Assembly (NCBI GenBank): GCA_028278555.1
Contig: JANQEA010000043.1
Location: 62,001 to 126,000 of the forward strand
Reading direction: 5' to 3'
DNA from: Candidatus Bipolaricaulota bacterium
GTDB taxonomy: Bacteria; Bipolaricaulota; Bipolaricaulia; UBA7950; UBA9294
Length of the DNA: 64,000 nucleotides
Shown here piece after piece: positions 1 to 8,802 of this stretch; within the stretch, counting starts at the first letter, position 1, and every line of letters begins with the position of its first letter. The notes under the pieces are model-generated. The model was not told where the DNA came from, did not search any database, and saw nothing but the letters and a program-made list of their open reading frames with translations. The translations under genes and the position numbers were made by a program.

Positions 1-1
1 C

Positions 2-466
2 GCGGTCTTCCGGGTGACGCGTGAGGGGAGGGTCCGCGCAGACGGAACCGTCTACGCGCAGGCCTTTCAGAGCGATTCATCGGCCGACGTGGCGGAATGG
101 GTTGAGATCAGTGAAGCGGTCGAACCGGGCGACGTCCTCGAACTCGATCCGACCCGCCCTGGCCAGTATCGAAAGGCACGTGGTCCGTGCTCGCCGTACA
201 TTGCGGGGGTCGTGTCGACCGAACCGGGTGTCATCCTCGGTGCGCTGACTCCCGGCCATCGGGCGTTGCTCGCGCTGGTCGGCATCGTCCCGGTGAAGGC
301 GTGCGACGAGGGCGGCCCGATCGAGCCGGGCGATCTACTTGTCACGGCGTCGCGGGCGGGGTACGTTAGGCGGTACCAATCTGGTGAATGCACGTACATT
401 GTCGGCAAGGCGATGGAGCCTCTGTACGGGGCGGAAGGGTTGATTCTCGTCTTGCTGACGAGATAG
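2..466 (+). CDS. 5'-truncated protein with a surface-appendage type C-terminal domain
   Basis: The reading frame is open from base 2 and the true start lies left of the window. The visible 154 residues begin AVFRVTREGRV and align with the C-terminus of the next gene: both have AVFRV, then DGTVY, then SADVAE, then VEPGDV or VEAGDV, then STxPGVILG. This compact domain resembles the terminal part of phage-tail-like or pilus-like fibre proteins, which is a family-level impression only. The GTG at 14 is internal to this alignment and is unlikely to be the start. The next gene starts 38 bases later on the same strand, so the two are probably a tandem paralogous pair. The function is not known. Confidence 0.6.
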   Translation, partial: AVFRVTREGRVRADGTVYAQAFQSDSSADVAEWVEISEAVEPGDVLELDPTRPGQYRKARGPCSPYIAGVVSTEPGVILGALTPGHRALLALVGIVPVKACDEGGPIEPGDLLVTASRAGYVRRYQSGECTYIVGKAMEPLYGAEGLILVLLTR

Positions 467-503
467 AGATTGCGAGGAAAGTGAACAGCTTAGGAGGTGC
501 AGT

Positions 504-2024
504 ATGCAACGACGGCAGCGAGTGCGAGTGATGTGGATCGCGCTCATCAGCGCGGTCGTTCTGTCGGGGATCGTGATCCCGCTGTGGGTGACGGCCGACA
601 CGGAGGAGATCGGGTTCACGGCGACGCTCTACGCGGACGTGATCCGGTTCGAAGCGAGCGGCGCAGCGAGCCTGAGGGTGACGATCTACGACCTGTCGGA
701 GAACGAGCTGTGGAGTTCTGGCGTCGTCCTTGGCGGGTTCGCCGATTGGGATCGGACGAACGAACAGGGAGAGCGCCTGGCGAACGGATACTACCTCTAC
801 GTCGCCCAGGCGTGGGATGCGAGTGATCGCCTGATCCTGAGCAAGACGGGGAAGGTCGTGCTGCTGCCCGGAGATCGGGTCGAGCTGAAGACGGCGCCGG
901 TGGTGTCGAGCCCGCCTGGATCTGACCCGTGGAGGAATGACGATCCGCTCTACGGCCCCAAGGCCTACGACACGACCGATTGGCATGTCAGCAACCGTCT
1001 GGGTGTGGGGACGGATACGCCGGCGTACCCGTTCCACGTGAAGCGGACGACGCTGGGGACGGCGTTCGCCGTGGAGGACAGCGGCGGGTACACGCTGAGC
1101 TTCTACTCGGACAACAGCGGCACCGGGACGATGTGGATCAAGGGTGGCGGGGCGAACAAGATCAAGCTGACCGGTAGCGGCGACAGCTACATGAACGGCG
1201 GCAACGTCTACATGACGGGCGGGAACTTCGGGATTGGCACCGCTGCGCCGTCGTATCAGCTCCACATCTACCGTGCAACGTTGGGGACAGCGTTCGCGGT
1301 GCAGGACTCGGTCGGGTACGCGTTGAGCTTCTACACGGATGGTGCGGCGTCGGGAACGCTGTGGATCAAGGGAAGTGGCGCGAACACGTTGAAGCTGACC
1401 GGGTCGGGAGTCAGCTACATCACTGGCGGCAATCTTGGCATTGGGACGACGGACGCGACCGACCTGGTGACCATTGAAGGCTCTTCGGGCAACCTGATCG
1501 CCTGCTATCCGGATGGATCTCGTGCTGCCGGCGCGGCGGTCTTCCGCGTCGAGGCCGACGGGGACGTCTACGCCGATGGGACCGTCTACTCAGCGGCGAC
1601 GGCGGTCGGTTCGGCCGATGTTGCGGAGCGGATCAACGTCAGTGAATGGGTCGAAGCCGGCGACGTCGTCGAGATCGATCCGGAGCACGTAGGCTTCTTC
1701 CGAAAGGCGATCGGCCAGTACAGTCGCAGGGTCGCGGGAATCATCTCGACGTCGCCGGGGGTCATTCTCGGAAACGACGTGGATGAAGTGACCGGCAAAT
1801 GGGACGACAACCGGCCGGTCCTGGCCATCGCTGGCAGGGTGCCTGTGAAGGTCTCCACCGAGAACGGCCCGATCGCTGTCGGCGATCTCCTGGTGAGTTC
1901 ATCCGTGCCCGGCGTTGCCATGAGGGGGGAACCCGCGGTCTCGATCGGAGCGGTCGTCGGAAAGGCGATGGAGCCTTTGGACGACGGCGTGGGCGTCATC
2001 ATGGCCCAGGTGACACTCCGCTAG
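504..2024 (+). CDS. membrane-anchored fibre-like protein with FlgD-type Ig domain and internal repeats
   Basis: This 506-residue protein starts at an ATG preceded by AGGAGGT. Residues about 9-31 form one hydrophobic segment (signal anchor or signal peptide). Residues about 35-125 resemble the FlgD-type Ig fold, with a YDLSENELWSSG stretch followed by ANGYYLY. Two tandem repeats of about 80 residues follow (from about 165 and 245), each containing LGTAFAV, SFY, WIKG and LTGSG. They are flanked by GIGT motifs like those of tail-fibre and adhesin stalks. The last 150 residues repeat the C-terminal domain of the upstream truncated gene. An extracellular stalk or fibre is the best guess. No enzymatic motif is visible. 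A strong terminator follows directly. Confidence 0.65.
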   Translation: MQRRQRVRVMWIALISAVVLSGIVIPLWVTADTEEIGFTATLYADVIRFEASGAASLRVTIYDLSENELWSSGVVLGGFADWDRTNEQGERLANGYYLYVAQAWDASDRLILSKTGKVVLLPGDRVELKTAPVVSSPPGSDPWRNDDPLYGPKAYDTTDWHVSNRLGVGTDTPAYPFHVKRTTLGTAFAVEDSGGYTLSFYSDNSGTGTMWIKGGGANKIKLTGSGDSYMNGGNVYMTGGNFGIGTAAPSYQLHIYRATLGTAFAVQDSVGYALSFYTDGAASGTLWIKGSGANTLKLTGSGVSYITGGNLGIGTTDATDLVTIEGSSGNLIACYPDGSRAAGAAVFRVEADGDVYADGTVYSAATAVGSADVAERINVSEWVEAGDVVEIDPEHVGFFRKAIGQYSRRVAGIISTSPGVILGNDVDEVTGKWDDNRPVLAIAGRVPVKVSTENGPIAVGDLLVSSSVPGVAMRGEPAVSIGAVVGKAMEPLDDGVGVIMAQVTLR

Positions 2025-2048
2025 AACGTCGAGCGAAACGAGAATCGC

Positions 2049-2087
2049 TGCAGGGACGCTCCGTCTCGGAGCGTCCCTGCGTTTCTT
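2049..2087 (+). terminator. intrinsic terminator after the fibre-like gene
   Basis: A near-perfect hairpin with arms GCAGGGACGCTCCG and CGGAGCGTCCCTGC around a TCT loop is followed by GTTTCTT. It lies 25 bases after the stop codon and separates the appendage-type genes from the glycan locus. Confidence 0.75.
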
Positions 2088-2096
2088 GTCCGTTCA

Positions 2097-2125
2097 ATGA
2101 CGAGTTTCGTGTTCTGACGTAGAAT
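2097..2125 (+). promoter_or_regulatory. candidate promoter of the glycan locus
   Basis: ATGACG at 2097-2102 and TAGAAT at 2120-2125 are separated by 17 bases. They match the sigma-70 consensus at 4/6 and 5/6 positions. The element lies between the terminator and wbpA. The -10 hexamer overlaps the first possible wbpA start, so transcription would begin near 2132. This favours the ATG at 2136 and an almost leaderless message. Confidence 0.35.
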
Positions 2126-3449
2126 GCCACGTAGCATGGGATGCGAGAATCGGCTGCTTGAGAAGATCCGATCCAGGGAAGCGACCGTCGGTGTCGTCGG
2201 CCTCGGGTACGTGGGGCTACCCTTTGCGGTGGAGAAGGCGAAGGTCGGCTACCGCGTGCTCGGCGTCGAGCAGAACCCGGATCGAGCCGGACAGGTGAAT
2301 CGGGGGGAGAACTACATCTCGGACGTCGATGCCGCTGAGCTGGCCGAACTGGTCGGAGAAGGGCGGATCACCGCCGACACGGGGTTCGATCGCATCCCGG
2401 AAATGGACGTCATCGTCATCTGCGTCCCCACGCCGTTGACGAGGAATCTGACGCCGGATCTGCAGTACGTGGAGAGCGTCGCACGAGAGATTGCGCCCCG
2501 GTTGAGAGCCGGACAGCTCGTCAGCCTCGAATCGACGACCTATCCGGGGACCACCGAGGAAGTCCTCCTCCCGATTCTGAAGTCCTCCGGCCTCGAACCG
2601 GAGTCGGACTTCTTCCTCGCGCACTCGCCCGAGCGGGTCGATCCCGGAAACAAGCGCTACACGACGAAGAACACGACGAAGGTCGTCGGAGGCATAGGCC
2701 CCGCCTCCTTGGAGACCGCGCTCACGTTCTATTCTCAGACGATCGAGCAGGTCGTCCCGCTGTCGAGCAGCAAGGCGGCCGAGCTGGTCAAGGTCTTCGA
2801 GAACACGTTCCGAGCCGTGAACATTGCGCTCGTGAACGAGCTGATGCTCCTTTGTGACTGCATGGATCTGGACGTGTGGGAGGTCCTCGAGGCGGCCTTC
2901 ACCAAGCCGTTCGGCATTATGCCCTTCTGGCCGGGGCCGGGTGTGGGCGGTCACTGCATCCCGCTCGATCCTCACTACCTGGAGTGGAAGGCGAAGGAGC
3001 ACAACTTCAGCACGCATTTCGTCGCTCTCGCCGGGGAGATCAACCGACGGATGCCGGAGTTCGTGCGAGACAAGGCGTGGCGTGTCCTCAACCGGCTCGG
3101 TGTGGCGCCGTCGCGTGCGAAGGTTCTCGTTCTCGGCGCGGCCTACAAGCGGGATCTCGCTGATGCCCGCGAGTCGCCCGCCGTCGCTGTCATCCGGCTG
3201 CTTCGAAAGGCCGGAGCCGACGTGTGCTATCACGATCCGCATGTCCCGGCCATCGCGGACGAGGATCTCGAGATGGAGAGTGTTCCGCTGACGAACGGGC
3301 TGCTGGAGGCGCAAGATCTCGTGATCATCGCGACCGATCACACCGATCTGGACTACGACTGGGTCGTCGCCCACGCCGCCTCCGTTCTGGACACGCGAAA
3401 CGCAACCAAGCGCGTGAGCGAGAACCGTGAGAGGATCACGCTCCTATGA
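2124..3449 (+). CDS. wbpA: UDP-N-acetylglucosamine 6-dehydrogenase, WbpA type
   Basis: The gene encodes a nucleotide-sugar dehydrogenase that oxidises UDP-GlcNAc to UDP-GlcNAcA in two NAD+ steps. The N-terminal Rossmann motif GLGYVGLP lies near residue 26. The catalytic cysteine is in GGHCIPLDP at about residue 278, and the Lys-rich C-terminal UDP-binding domain is present (LGAAYKRDLADARESP). The length of 441 residues is normal for the family. The ATG at 2136 is an alternative start that agrees better with the candidate promoter. The four-gene order dehydrogenase, oxidoreductase, acetyltransferase, aminotransferase matches the WbpABDE pathway and sharpens the substrate call. The stop overlaps the next start by four bases. 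Confidence 0.9.
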   Translation: MPRSMGCENRLLEKIRSREATVGVVGLGYVGLPFAVEKAKVGYRVLGVEQNPDRAGQVNRGENYISDVDAAELAELVGEGRITADTGFDRIPEMDVIVICVPTPLTRNLTPDLQYVESVAREIAPRLRAGQLVSLESTTYPGTTEEVLLPILKSSGLEPESDFFLAHSPERVDPGNKRYTTKNTTKVVGGIGPASLETALTFYSQTIEQVVPLSSSKAAELVKVFENTFRAVNIALVNELMLLCDCMDLDVWEVLEAAFTKPFGIMPFWPGPGVGGHCIPLDPHYLEWKAKEHNFSTHFVALAGEINRRMPEFVRDKAWRVLNRLGVAPSRAKVLVLGAAYKRDLADARESPAVAVIRLLRKAGADVCYHDPHVPAIADEDLEMESVPLTNGLLEAQDLVIIATDHTDLDYDWVVAHAASVLDTRNATKRVSENRERITLL

Positions 3450-4387
3450 GAATCGGTCTGATCGGCGCGGGTGGATGGGGCAAGAACCTGGCGAGAACGC
3501 TTCACGCCCTGGGTGTGCTGGGGGGGGTCGCCGAAGTCAGCTCGGAGATCCGTGACAAGTTGAGCGCCCTCTATCCCGAGACACCCCTCTACTCGGACCA
3601 CCACGCTCTGCTCCGGTCCGACGTTCGTGCGGTGGCGATCGCCACGCCGGCCGCCACCCACTACGAAGTGGCCAAGACGGCTCTCGATGCGGGCATGGAC
3701 CTGTTCGTCGAGAAGCCCCTCGCGATGACCGTGGACGAGGCCACGGAGCTCACGGCGACGGCGGCCGAGGAAGGTCGGATCCTGATGGTCGGGCACCTGC
3801 TCTTGTATCAGCCGGCTGTGCAGTGGATCCGCGAGTGCCTTACCGAGGGTCGCCTTGGGACGTTGAGGAGTCTCCACCACGAGCGGCTCAATCTCGGACG
3901 TGTCCGCTCGGTGGAGAACGCGCTGTGGAGCCTGGGCGTTCACGACGTCGCTGTGACGCTTCACCTTGTCGGGGAGTCGCCGCACCGCACGACCGCTGTG
4001 GGACAGACGGTGCTTCAGCCCGGCGTTGAGGACGACGTGCGCCTTCACCTGGAATTTCCCGGAGGGATCCAGAGTCACATCCATGCGTCGTGGCTCTGGC
4101 CCGAGAAGCGAAGGCGACTCACCGTCGTTGGAGACGAGGGGATGCTGGTCTACGATGAAGCGGATCAGACGGTCGCGCTCCATAGGAAGACGGTCACTAA
4201 GGCGCTCGAATGCCGTGATGACGGAACGGAGGTCGCGTACGAGGGCGCAGGGGAGCCGCTCAAACTCGAGTTGGAGCACTTCGTCGATTGCGTGGAGAAC
4301 CGGACGATCCCACGGACCGACGGCGAAAGCGCGGTGGAGGTTCTCAAGGTTCTCGAGACCGCCACACGAGCAATGGGGGGCGCGTGA
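3446..4387 (+). CDS. wbpB: Gfo/Idh/MocA oxidoreductase, WbpB/WlbA type (UDP-GlcNAcA 3-dehydrogenase)
   Basis: This 313-residue protein has the N-terminal GAGGWGKNL nucleotide-binding loop and the EKPLAMT signature at about residue 91, both typical of the Gfo/Idh/MocA family. In the Wbp pathway this enzyme oxidises carbon 3 of UDP-GlcNAcA to the 3-keto sugar, which the WbpE aminotransferase then uses. The start overlaps the end of wbpA by four bases (ATGA), so translation is coupled. The assignment to WbpB rests on family plus position between wbpA and wbpD. In isolation the sequence would only support a generic oxidoreductase. Confidence 0.85.
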   Translation: MRIGLIGAGGWGKNLARTLHALGVLGGVAEVSSEIRDKLSALYPETPLYSDHHALLRSDVRAVAIATPAATHYEVAKTALDAGMDLFVEKPLAMTVDEATELTATAAEEGRILMVGHLLLYQPAVQWIRECLTEGRLGTLRSLHHERLNLGRVRSVENALWSLGVHDVAVTLHLVGESPHRTTAVGQTVLQPGVEDDVRLHLEFPGGIQSHIHASWLWPEKRRRLTVVGDEGMLVYDEADQTVALHRKTVTKALECRDDGTEVAYEGAGEPLKLELEHFVDCVENRTIPRTDGESAVEVLKVLETATRAMGGA

Positions 4388-4968
4388 GCAAGTACTTCGT
4401 GCACGAGTCGTCGTATGTCGATGACGACGTTCTGATCGGCGATGGGACCAAGGTCTGGCATTTCAGCCACATCATGCGAGGGGCGCGGATCGGGCGGGGC
4501 TGCTCGTTGGGTCAGAACGTCCTCGTCGGTCCGAACGTCACGATCGGGGACAACGCGAAGATCCAAAACAACGTGTCGGTCTATGAAGGGGTCGTGCTCG
4601 AAGACGACGTCTTCTGCGGCCCGAGCTGTGTGTTCACCAATGTCGGCCGGCCGCGCTCGGCCTTCCCGACGGCGGACAGCGAGTATGAGGAGACGCGGGT
4701 CAAGCGAGGGGCGACGATCGGGGCGAACGCAACCATCGTCTGTGGGCACACGGTGGGGGAGCACTCGTTCATCGGCGCCGGCTCGGTGGTGACGAGGGAC
4801 GTCCCGGCCCACGCCGTCGTGTATGGGAACCCAGCGCGAGTTCGTGGGTGGATCTGCCGCTGTGGAGAAGGACTCGACTTCGATGATGACCGTGCGACGT
4901 GCAGCAAGTGCGGACGCCACTACCGGAAGAGCGATGGCGAAGAGCGAGTGATAGAGGAGGACGAATGA
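4384..4968 (+). CDS. wbpD: UDP-2-acetamido-3-amino-2,3-dideoxyglucuronate N-acetyltransferase, WbpD type
   Basis: This 194-residue left-handed beta-helix acetyltransferase starts at a GTG that overlaps the wbpB stop by four bases. Hexapeptide repeats run from about residue 14 to 150 (IGDGTKVWHF, IGRGCSLGQNV, IGANATIVCG), ending in the acyltransferase landmark VVYGNPARVRG. The C-terminus adds a short zinc-ribbon-like tail, with CRCG followed by CSKCG. It would transfer an acetyl group from acetyl-CoA to the 3-amino group made by WbpE. An upstream in-frame ATG at 4288 would place most of the extension inside wbpB, so I reject it. Confidence 0.87.
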   Translation: MSKYFVHESSYVDDDVLIGDGTKVWHFSHIMRGARIGRGCSLGQNVLVGPNVTIGDNAKIQNNVSVYEGVVLEDDVFCGPSCVFTNVGRPRSAFPTADSEYEETRVKRGATIGANATIVCGHTVGEHSFIGAGSVVTRDVPAHAVVYGNPARVRGWICRCGEGLDFDDDRATCSKCGRHYRKSDGEERVIEEDE

Positions 4969-6101
4969 GAGTACCGATGCTTGATTTGATCCGACAGTAC
5001 GAATCGATCCGTGGCGAGATCGATGCCGCGATCCGCGACGTGGTCGAATCGGGACGGTTCATCCTCGGCCCGTTCGTCGAGGCCTTCGAAGAGAAGGCGG
5101 CTGCGTACTGCGGGGTGAAGCACGCCATCGGCGTTGCAAGCGGAACCGATGCTCTCCTCCTTTCCCTCCGGGCACTCGAGATCGGCCCGGGCGACCGTGT
5201 GATCCTCCCGAGTTTCACCTTCTTCGCGACGGCCGGCGTCGTCCACAATCTCGGCGCGACGCCCGTCTTCTGCGATATCGACCCGAAGACCTTCAACCTC
5301 GACTGCGACCACGTCCGGGAACTCCTCCGAGACCCGGAACTCGCCTCATCGGCCCGCGCGATCATTCCCGTCCATCTCTATGGTCAGATGGCGGACATGG
5401 ATGAGGTCCAGCAGATCGCCGAAGAACACGGCCTTGCGATCGTCGAAGACGCGGCGCAGGCGATCGGAGCCGAGTACCGCGGCCGGAGGGCCGGGAGTAT
5501 CGGTGATCTCGGGTGCTTCAGCTTCTATCCGACCAAGAACCTCGGCGCCTACGGGGATGCCGGCATGATCACGACGAATAACGACGATCTAGCCGAGAGA
5601 GCGAAGCTGCTGCGAGTGCACGGCGCGCGGCCGAAGTACTACCATCGGATGGTTGGGATCAACTCGCGCCTTGACGCGATTCAAGCGGCGATTCTCTCGG
5701 TGAAGCTCGGGCATCTCGATGACTGGTCGGCCGCCAGGGCTCGAATCGCCGATCGATACGACGAGTTGCTGTCCGATGTCGAAGAGATCGTCACGCCACT
5801 CCGCGCCTCGGACCGGACGCACATCTTCCACCAATACACGATCCGTGTCTCAGGCGGAATGCGAGACTCGCTCCGTGAGCAATTGGGAAGTCACGAAATT
5901 GGCACGATGATCTACTATCCGCTCCCGCTCCATCTCCAGGAGTGCTTCGCTCACCTCGGGCACCGGAAAGGGGATCTCTCGTGCTCCGAAGCCGCAAGCA
6001 GCGAAGTCGTTTCCCTCCCGATCTTCCCGGAGTTGAAGGAGGACGAGCTCGAGTTCGTCGTGCAAACGGTTCGGGAGCAGAAGGGGTCCGGAGTAGGATG
6101 A
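4965..6101 (+). CDS. wbpE: PLP-dependent 3-keto-sugar aminotransferase, WbpE type
   Basis: This 378-residue protein of the DegT/DnrJ/EryC1/StrS family starts at an ATG overlapping the wbpD stop by four bases and preceded by GAGGAGG. Family landmarks are the substrate-binding GTDALLLSLRAL, the DAAQAIGA aspartate and the PLP-binding lysine in FYPTKNLGAYGDAG. It would transaminate UDP-3-keto-GlcNAcA using glutamate. With wbpA, wbpB and wbpD it completes the synthesis of UDP-2,3-diacetamido-2,3-dideoxyglucuronate. A second, more divergent family member lies at 32576 and probably serves the bacillosamine branch. Confidence 0.88.
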   Translation: MRVPMLDLIRQYESIRGEIDAAIRDVVESGRFILGPFVEAFEEKAAAYCGVKHAIGVASGTDALLLSLRALEIGPGDRVILPSFTFFATAGVVHNLGATPVFCDIDPKTFNLDCDHVRELLRDPELASSARAIIPVHLYGQMADMDEVQQIAEEHGLAIVEDAAQAIGAEYRGRRAGSIGDLGCFSFYPTKNLGAYGDAGMITTNNDDLAERAKLLRVHGARPKYYHRMVGINSRLDAIQAAILSVKLGHLDDWSAARARIADRYDELLSDVEEIVTPLRASDRTHIFHQYTIRVSGGMRDSLREQLGSHEIGTMIYYPLPLHLQECFAHLGHRKGDLSCSEAASSEVVSLPIFPELKEDELEFVVQTVREQKGSGVG

Positions 6102-6113
6102 GTCGGGTCAATC

Positions 6114-7514
6114 ATGCGGCGAATCCGCGCTGGTGGGACTGACGTGGCGAATCGAGTGTTTGACACAGTGGGGCAGGTTTGGGCGGCCGGGTTGTGCATG
6201 GGCTGTGGCGTGTGCGCGGTGGTCTGCCCGACGGAAGCGATCCGGATCGAACTCGATCCTCGGCGAGGGGTGCACTCTCCGGGCGTGGACCTGCATCGCT
6301 GTACCGGATGTGGGCGATGCGTCGATGTCTGCCCAGGGACGGACGTGCAATTCGATGAGCTGGAGGGTGCGTTCCATGATGGCGAGCATCGCGGCCGTCG
6401 CCTCGGGACATTCAACGAATGCTACGTCGGCTATGCGACGGACCGAAGCGTGCGCCATGACGGAGCCTCCGGCGGGCTCGCCACCGCTCTGCTATGCCAG
6501 GTCCTCGAATCGCGTCGAATCGATGGAGCGCTCGTGCTTGGCATGTCCGAAGGCTGCCCTCCCCGCACTCGATCGATTCTGGCCGAGGATGCGAGCACGA
6601 TCCGCAAGGCGAGTGGGTCCAAGTACTGCTCGGCAGCGATCCATGAAGGTCTCGGACAGCTGCTTGAACGCGAAGGGCGCTACGCCGTGGTTGGGCTCCC
6701 GTGTCATCTCCACGCGATACGCAAGCTCGAGATGATGGACGCCGAGGTGAAGGAGAAGATCGCCCTGCACGTGGGGCTGTTCTGCGCCAACAACAACTCG
6801 TACAACGGCACCGAGTACTTCCTGGCCGGCCGTCGAATCAGAGCCGATCGAGTTCGTGCGATTCGCTACAGGGATGGTGGATGGCCTGGGAAGATCTCTG
6901 TCGAGCTGACAAGTGGAGATGTACGGAGCTTCCCGCGCGCGACGACCGAGACGAAGTGGTATCGAAAGGCGCTGTTTACCTCCGCGTTCCACTACGATTT
7001 CGCGGTACGAAGGTGTTTGCTCTGTCCGGACCAGACGGCCGAGTTGGCCGACGTATCGCTCGGCGATCCGTGGCTGGAGGAGTACAAGGCAACCGACAGC
7101 ATCGGGCACTCCGTCGCGATCGCTCGCAATCGGGTCGGGCAGGGTGCTCTGCTTGCAGCACGCGATGCCGGAGCGATTCACCTGGATCCTTTTCCCGTGG
7201 CCAAGGCGCGTAGGGCGCAGAACTACCGGTTCAAGGAGACGGTCGGCTCACGTCTTTGGCTCCGGCGGAAGGTCGGTTTTCCGTTCCCCACGTACGGAAG
7301 CCGTCCGTTGGCCGTTCACTGGAGGGCGATTCTCTCCTCGTTGAGGTATCTCCCATCCTACGTCTCACATCATCGGTGGGCGTGGCCGCTGATCCGGGCT
7401 ATCGCATTGGCCCATTACGTTCAACGCGAGTTCCTCCGATGGCTGAAGGTGCCGATTCGGGCCGTTCTTCGAGGCTTGCGGCTTCGCACCGTGTCGAGTG
7501 AAGGAGCGGAGTAG
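6114..7514 (+). CDS. FrhB/FdhB-like iron-sulfur protein of polysaccharide loci
   Basis: The protein has two ferredoxin-type 4Fe-4S motifs near its N-terminus, CMGCGVCAVVCP and CTGCGRCVDVCP. A long domain follows that resembles the coenzyme F420 hydrogenase/dehydrogenase beta subunit, including a LPCHLHAIRKLE stretch and a further cysteine pair (CLLCPDQ). Homologues are often found beside polysaccharide pyruvyl transferase genes, as here. Their biochemical role in glycan synthesis is unclear; a reductive step on a sugar or on a pyruvyl donor has been considered. The GTG at 6144 is a plausible alternative start, because the first ten residues are poorly supported and no strong ribosome site precedes 6114. 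Confidence 0.75.
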   Translation: MRRIRAGGTDVANRVFDTVGQVWAAGLCMGCGVCAVVCPTEAIRIELDPRRGVHSPGVDLHRCTGCGRCVDVCPGTDVQFDELEGAFHDGEHRGRRLGTFNECYVGYATDRSVRHDGASGGLATALLCQVLESRRIDGALVLGMSEGCPPRTRSILAEDASTIRKASGSKYCSAAIHEGLGQLLEREGRYAVVGLPCHLHAIRKLEMMDAEVKEKIALHVGLFCANNNSYNGTEYFLAGRRIRADRVRAIRYRDGGWPGKISVELTSGDVRSFPRATTETKWYRKALFTSAFHYDFAVRRCLLCPDQTAELADVSLGDPWLEEYKATDSIGHSVAIARNRVGQGALLAARDAGAIHLDPFPVAKARRAQNYRFKETVGSRLWLRRKVGFPFPTYGSRPLAVHWRAILSSLRYLPSYVSHHRWAWPLIRAIALAHYVQREFLRWLKVPIRAVLRGLRLRTVSSEGAE

Positions 7515-7555
7515 GACACTGGCACGTGCTCGATGAAGAGAGGAGGCGACCAGCG

Positions 7556-8767
7556 ATGACGCGAATCCTTCTGATAGGAGCGAGATTGTGTCGCAACCTT
7601 GGGGGGCCATCTCTGCTTCTGGCGACTCGCGAGGTTCTGAACCGAGTGCTGGAAGAAGCTGAGTACACCTACGTGACGCGGGATCGTGAAGATCTCGAGT
7701 TGGCCGAAGCGTTCGGTTTGGAGGTGGTTCAGGGGGTCGTTGGGAAAGACCTCCTCATCGCAGCGGCGCTCTGGAGGTGTTTTCGGATTACGGTGGGGTC
7801 GGCGGCCACGCGGAATCTGCTGCAGGCTTATCGGAACAGCACGTTGGTCATAGACATTTGGGGAATTGGTTTCAGCGATGCTCTTGGTCCGGATACATTC
7901 CGCTCGCGGGTTCTCAGCGGGACCCGACTCCTCATAGGCAAGATCCTCGGGAAGAGAGTCGTCAAGTACACAGCCGATCTCGGACCGTTCGAAGGCCGTT
8001 GGAATCGTCTCTTTTCCCGCTTCTACCTCCAATGCACCGTCGACCTGATCTTCGCACGGAGCGAAGCTACGGCGGAACGCCTACGGCGACTCGGCATACG
8101 AACTCCCGTGCGGGTTCTTCCGGACACCGCTTTTCTCCTCGAAACTCGGAGGACCGGGCTCTCCGATTCCCTGGGGGAGCAGTCTCAAGATCGGCCGATC
8201 GTTGGGTTGTCCGTCAGCCACATGGCTGCTCGCCAATCCGGGGATTGGAATCGGTACATCGAGGTCATGGCGCAGTTCGCGGATGACGTGATTGCGCGGG
8301 TCGGCGCAAGGATCGTCATCATCCCGAATGAACTCTCTGCGGTCGAGGAAGAAGATGACGTGCAAGTCGCGAGGGCGGCCCTGGATCGGATGGAAGCCGA
8401 TGCAGACACAACCCTTGTCGACGCGGCACACTACTCAGCGGAGGAGCTGAAGGGGATCATCGGAGCTTGTGATGTCGTTGTAGCGGCGCGGTACCACACG
8501 ATCGTGGCCAGCCTCTCACAAGGGGTCCCAGTTCTCGCGATTGGGTGGCACGACAAATACGAAGGAGTCATGGGGCTTTTCGGCCTCACGGAGTACGTCA
8601 TTTCTGTGGACAAGCTAGACGGCGAGAACCTGCAAACGGCATTCCAACACTTCTGGGACCAGAGGAAGGACATTGCAGTGAGAATCGCTCAGAACCTCCC
8701 GCAGGTGCAGGACGTAGTGCTGAAAGGCGGGGATCTCGTCAAGGGGCTCTTGCTTCGCGAGACCTGA
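7556..8767 (+). CDS. polysaccharide pyruvyl transferase family protein
   Basis: This 403-residue protein belongs to the CsaB/WcaK-like family, which adds pyruvate ketals to sugars using phosphoenolpyruvate. Supporting segments are the N-terminal GARLCRNLGGPSLLLA and the C-terminal ARYHTIVASLSQGVPVLAIGWHDKYEG. The latter carries the conserved His and the GVP-type nucleotide or PEP site. The ATG at 7556 has a GAGGAGG ribosome site at a good distance; an ATG 30 bases upstream lacks one. It follows the FrhB-like gene by 41 bases, a pairing seen in many polysaccharide loci. A glycosyltransferase-like role cannot be excluded. Confidence 0.78.
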   Translation: MTRILLIGARLCRNLGGPSLLLATREVLNRVLEEAEYTYVTRDREDLELAEAFGLEVVQGVVGKDLLIAAALWRCFRITVGSAATRNLLQAYRNSTLVIDIWGIGFSDALGPDTFRSRVLSGTRLLIGKILGKRVVKYTADLGPFEGRWNRLFSRFYLQCTVDLIFARSEATAERLRRLGIRTPVRVLPDTAFLLETRRTGLSDSLGEQSQDRPIVGLSVSHMAARQSGDWNRYIEVMAQFADDVIARVGARIVIIPNELSAVEEEDDVQVARAALDRMEADADTTLVDAAHYSAEELKGIIGACDVVVAARYHTIVASLSQGVPVLAIGWHDKYEGVMGLFGLTEYVISVDKLDGENLQTAFQHFWDQRKDIAVRIAQNLPQVQDVVLKGGDLVKGLLLRET

Positions 8768-8802
8768 ACAGCGAAGCAAGGGGTGACTTCCGGAAGCGGA
8801 TC

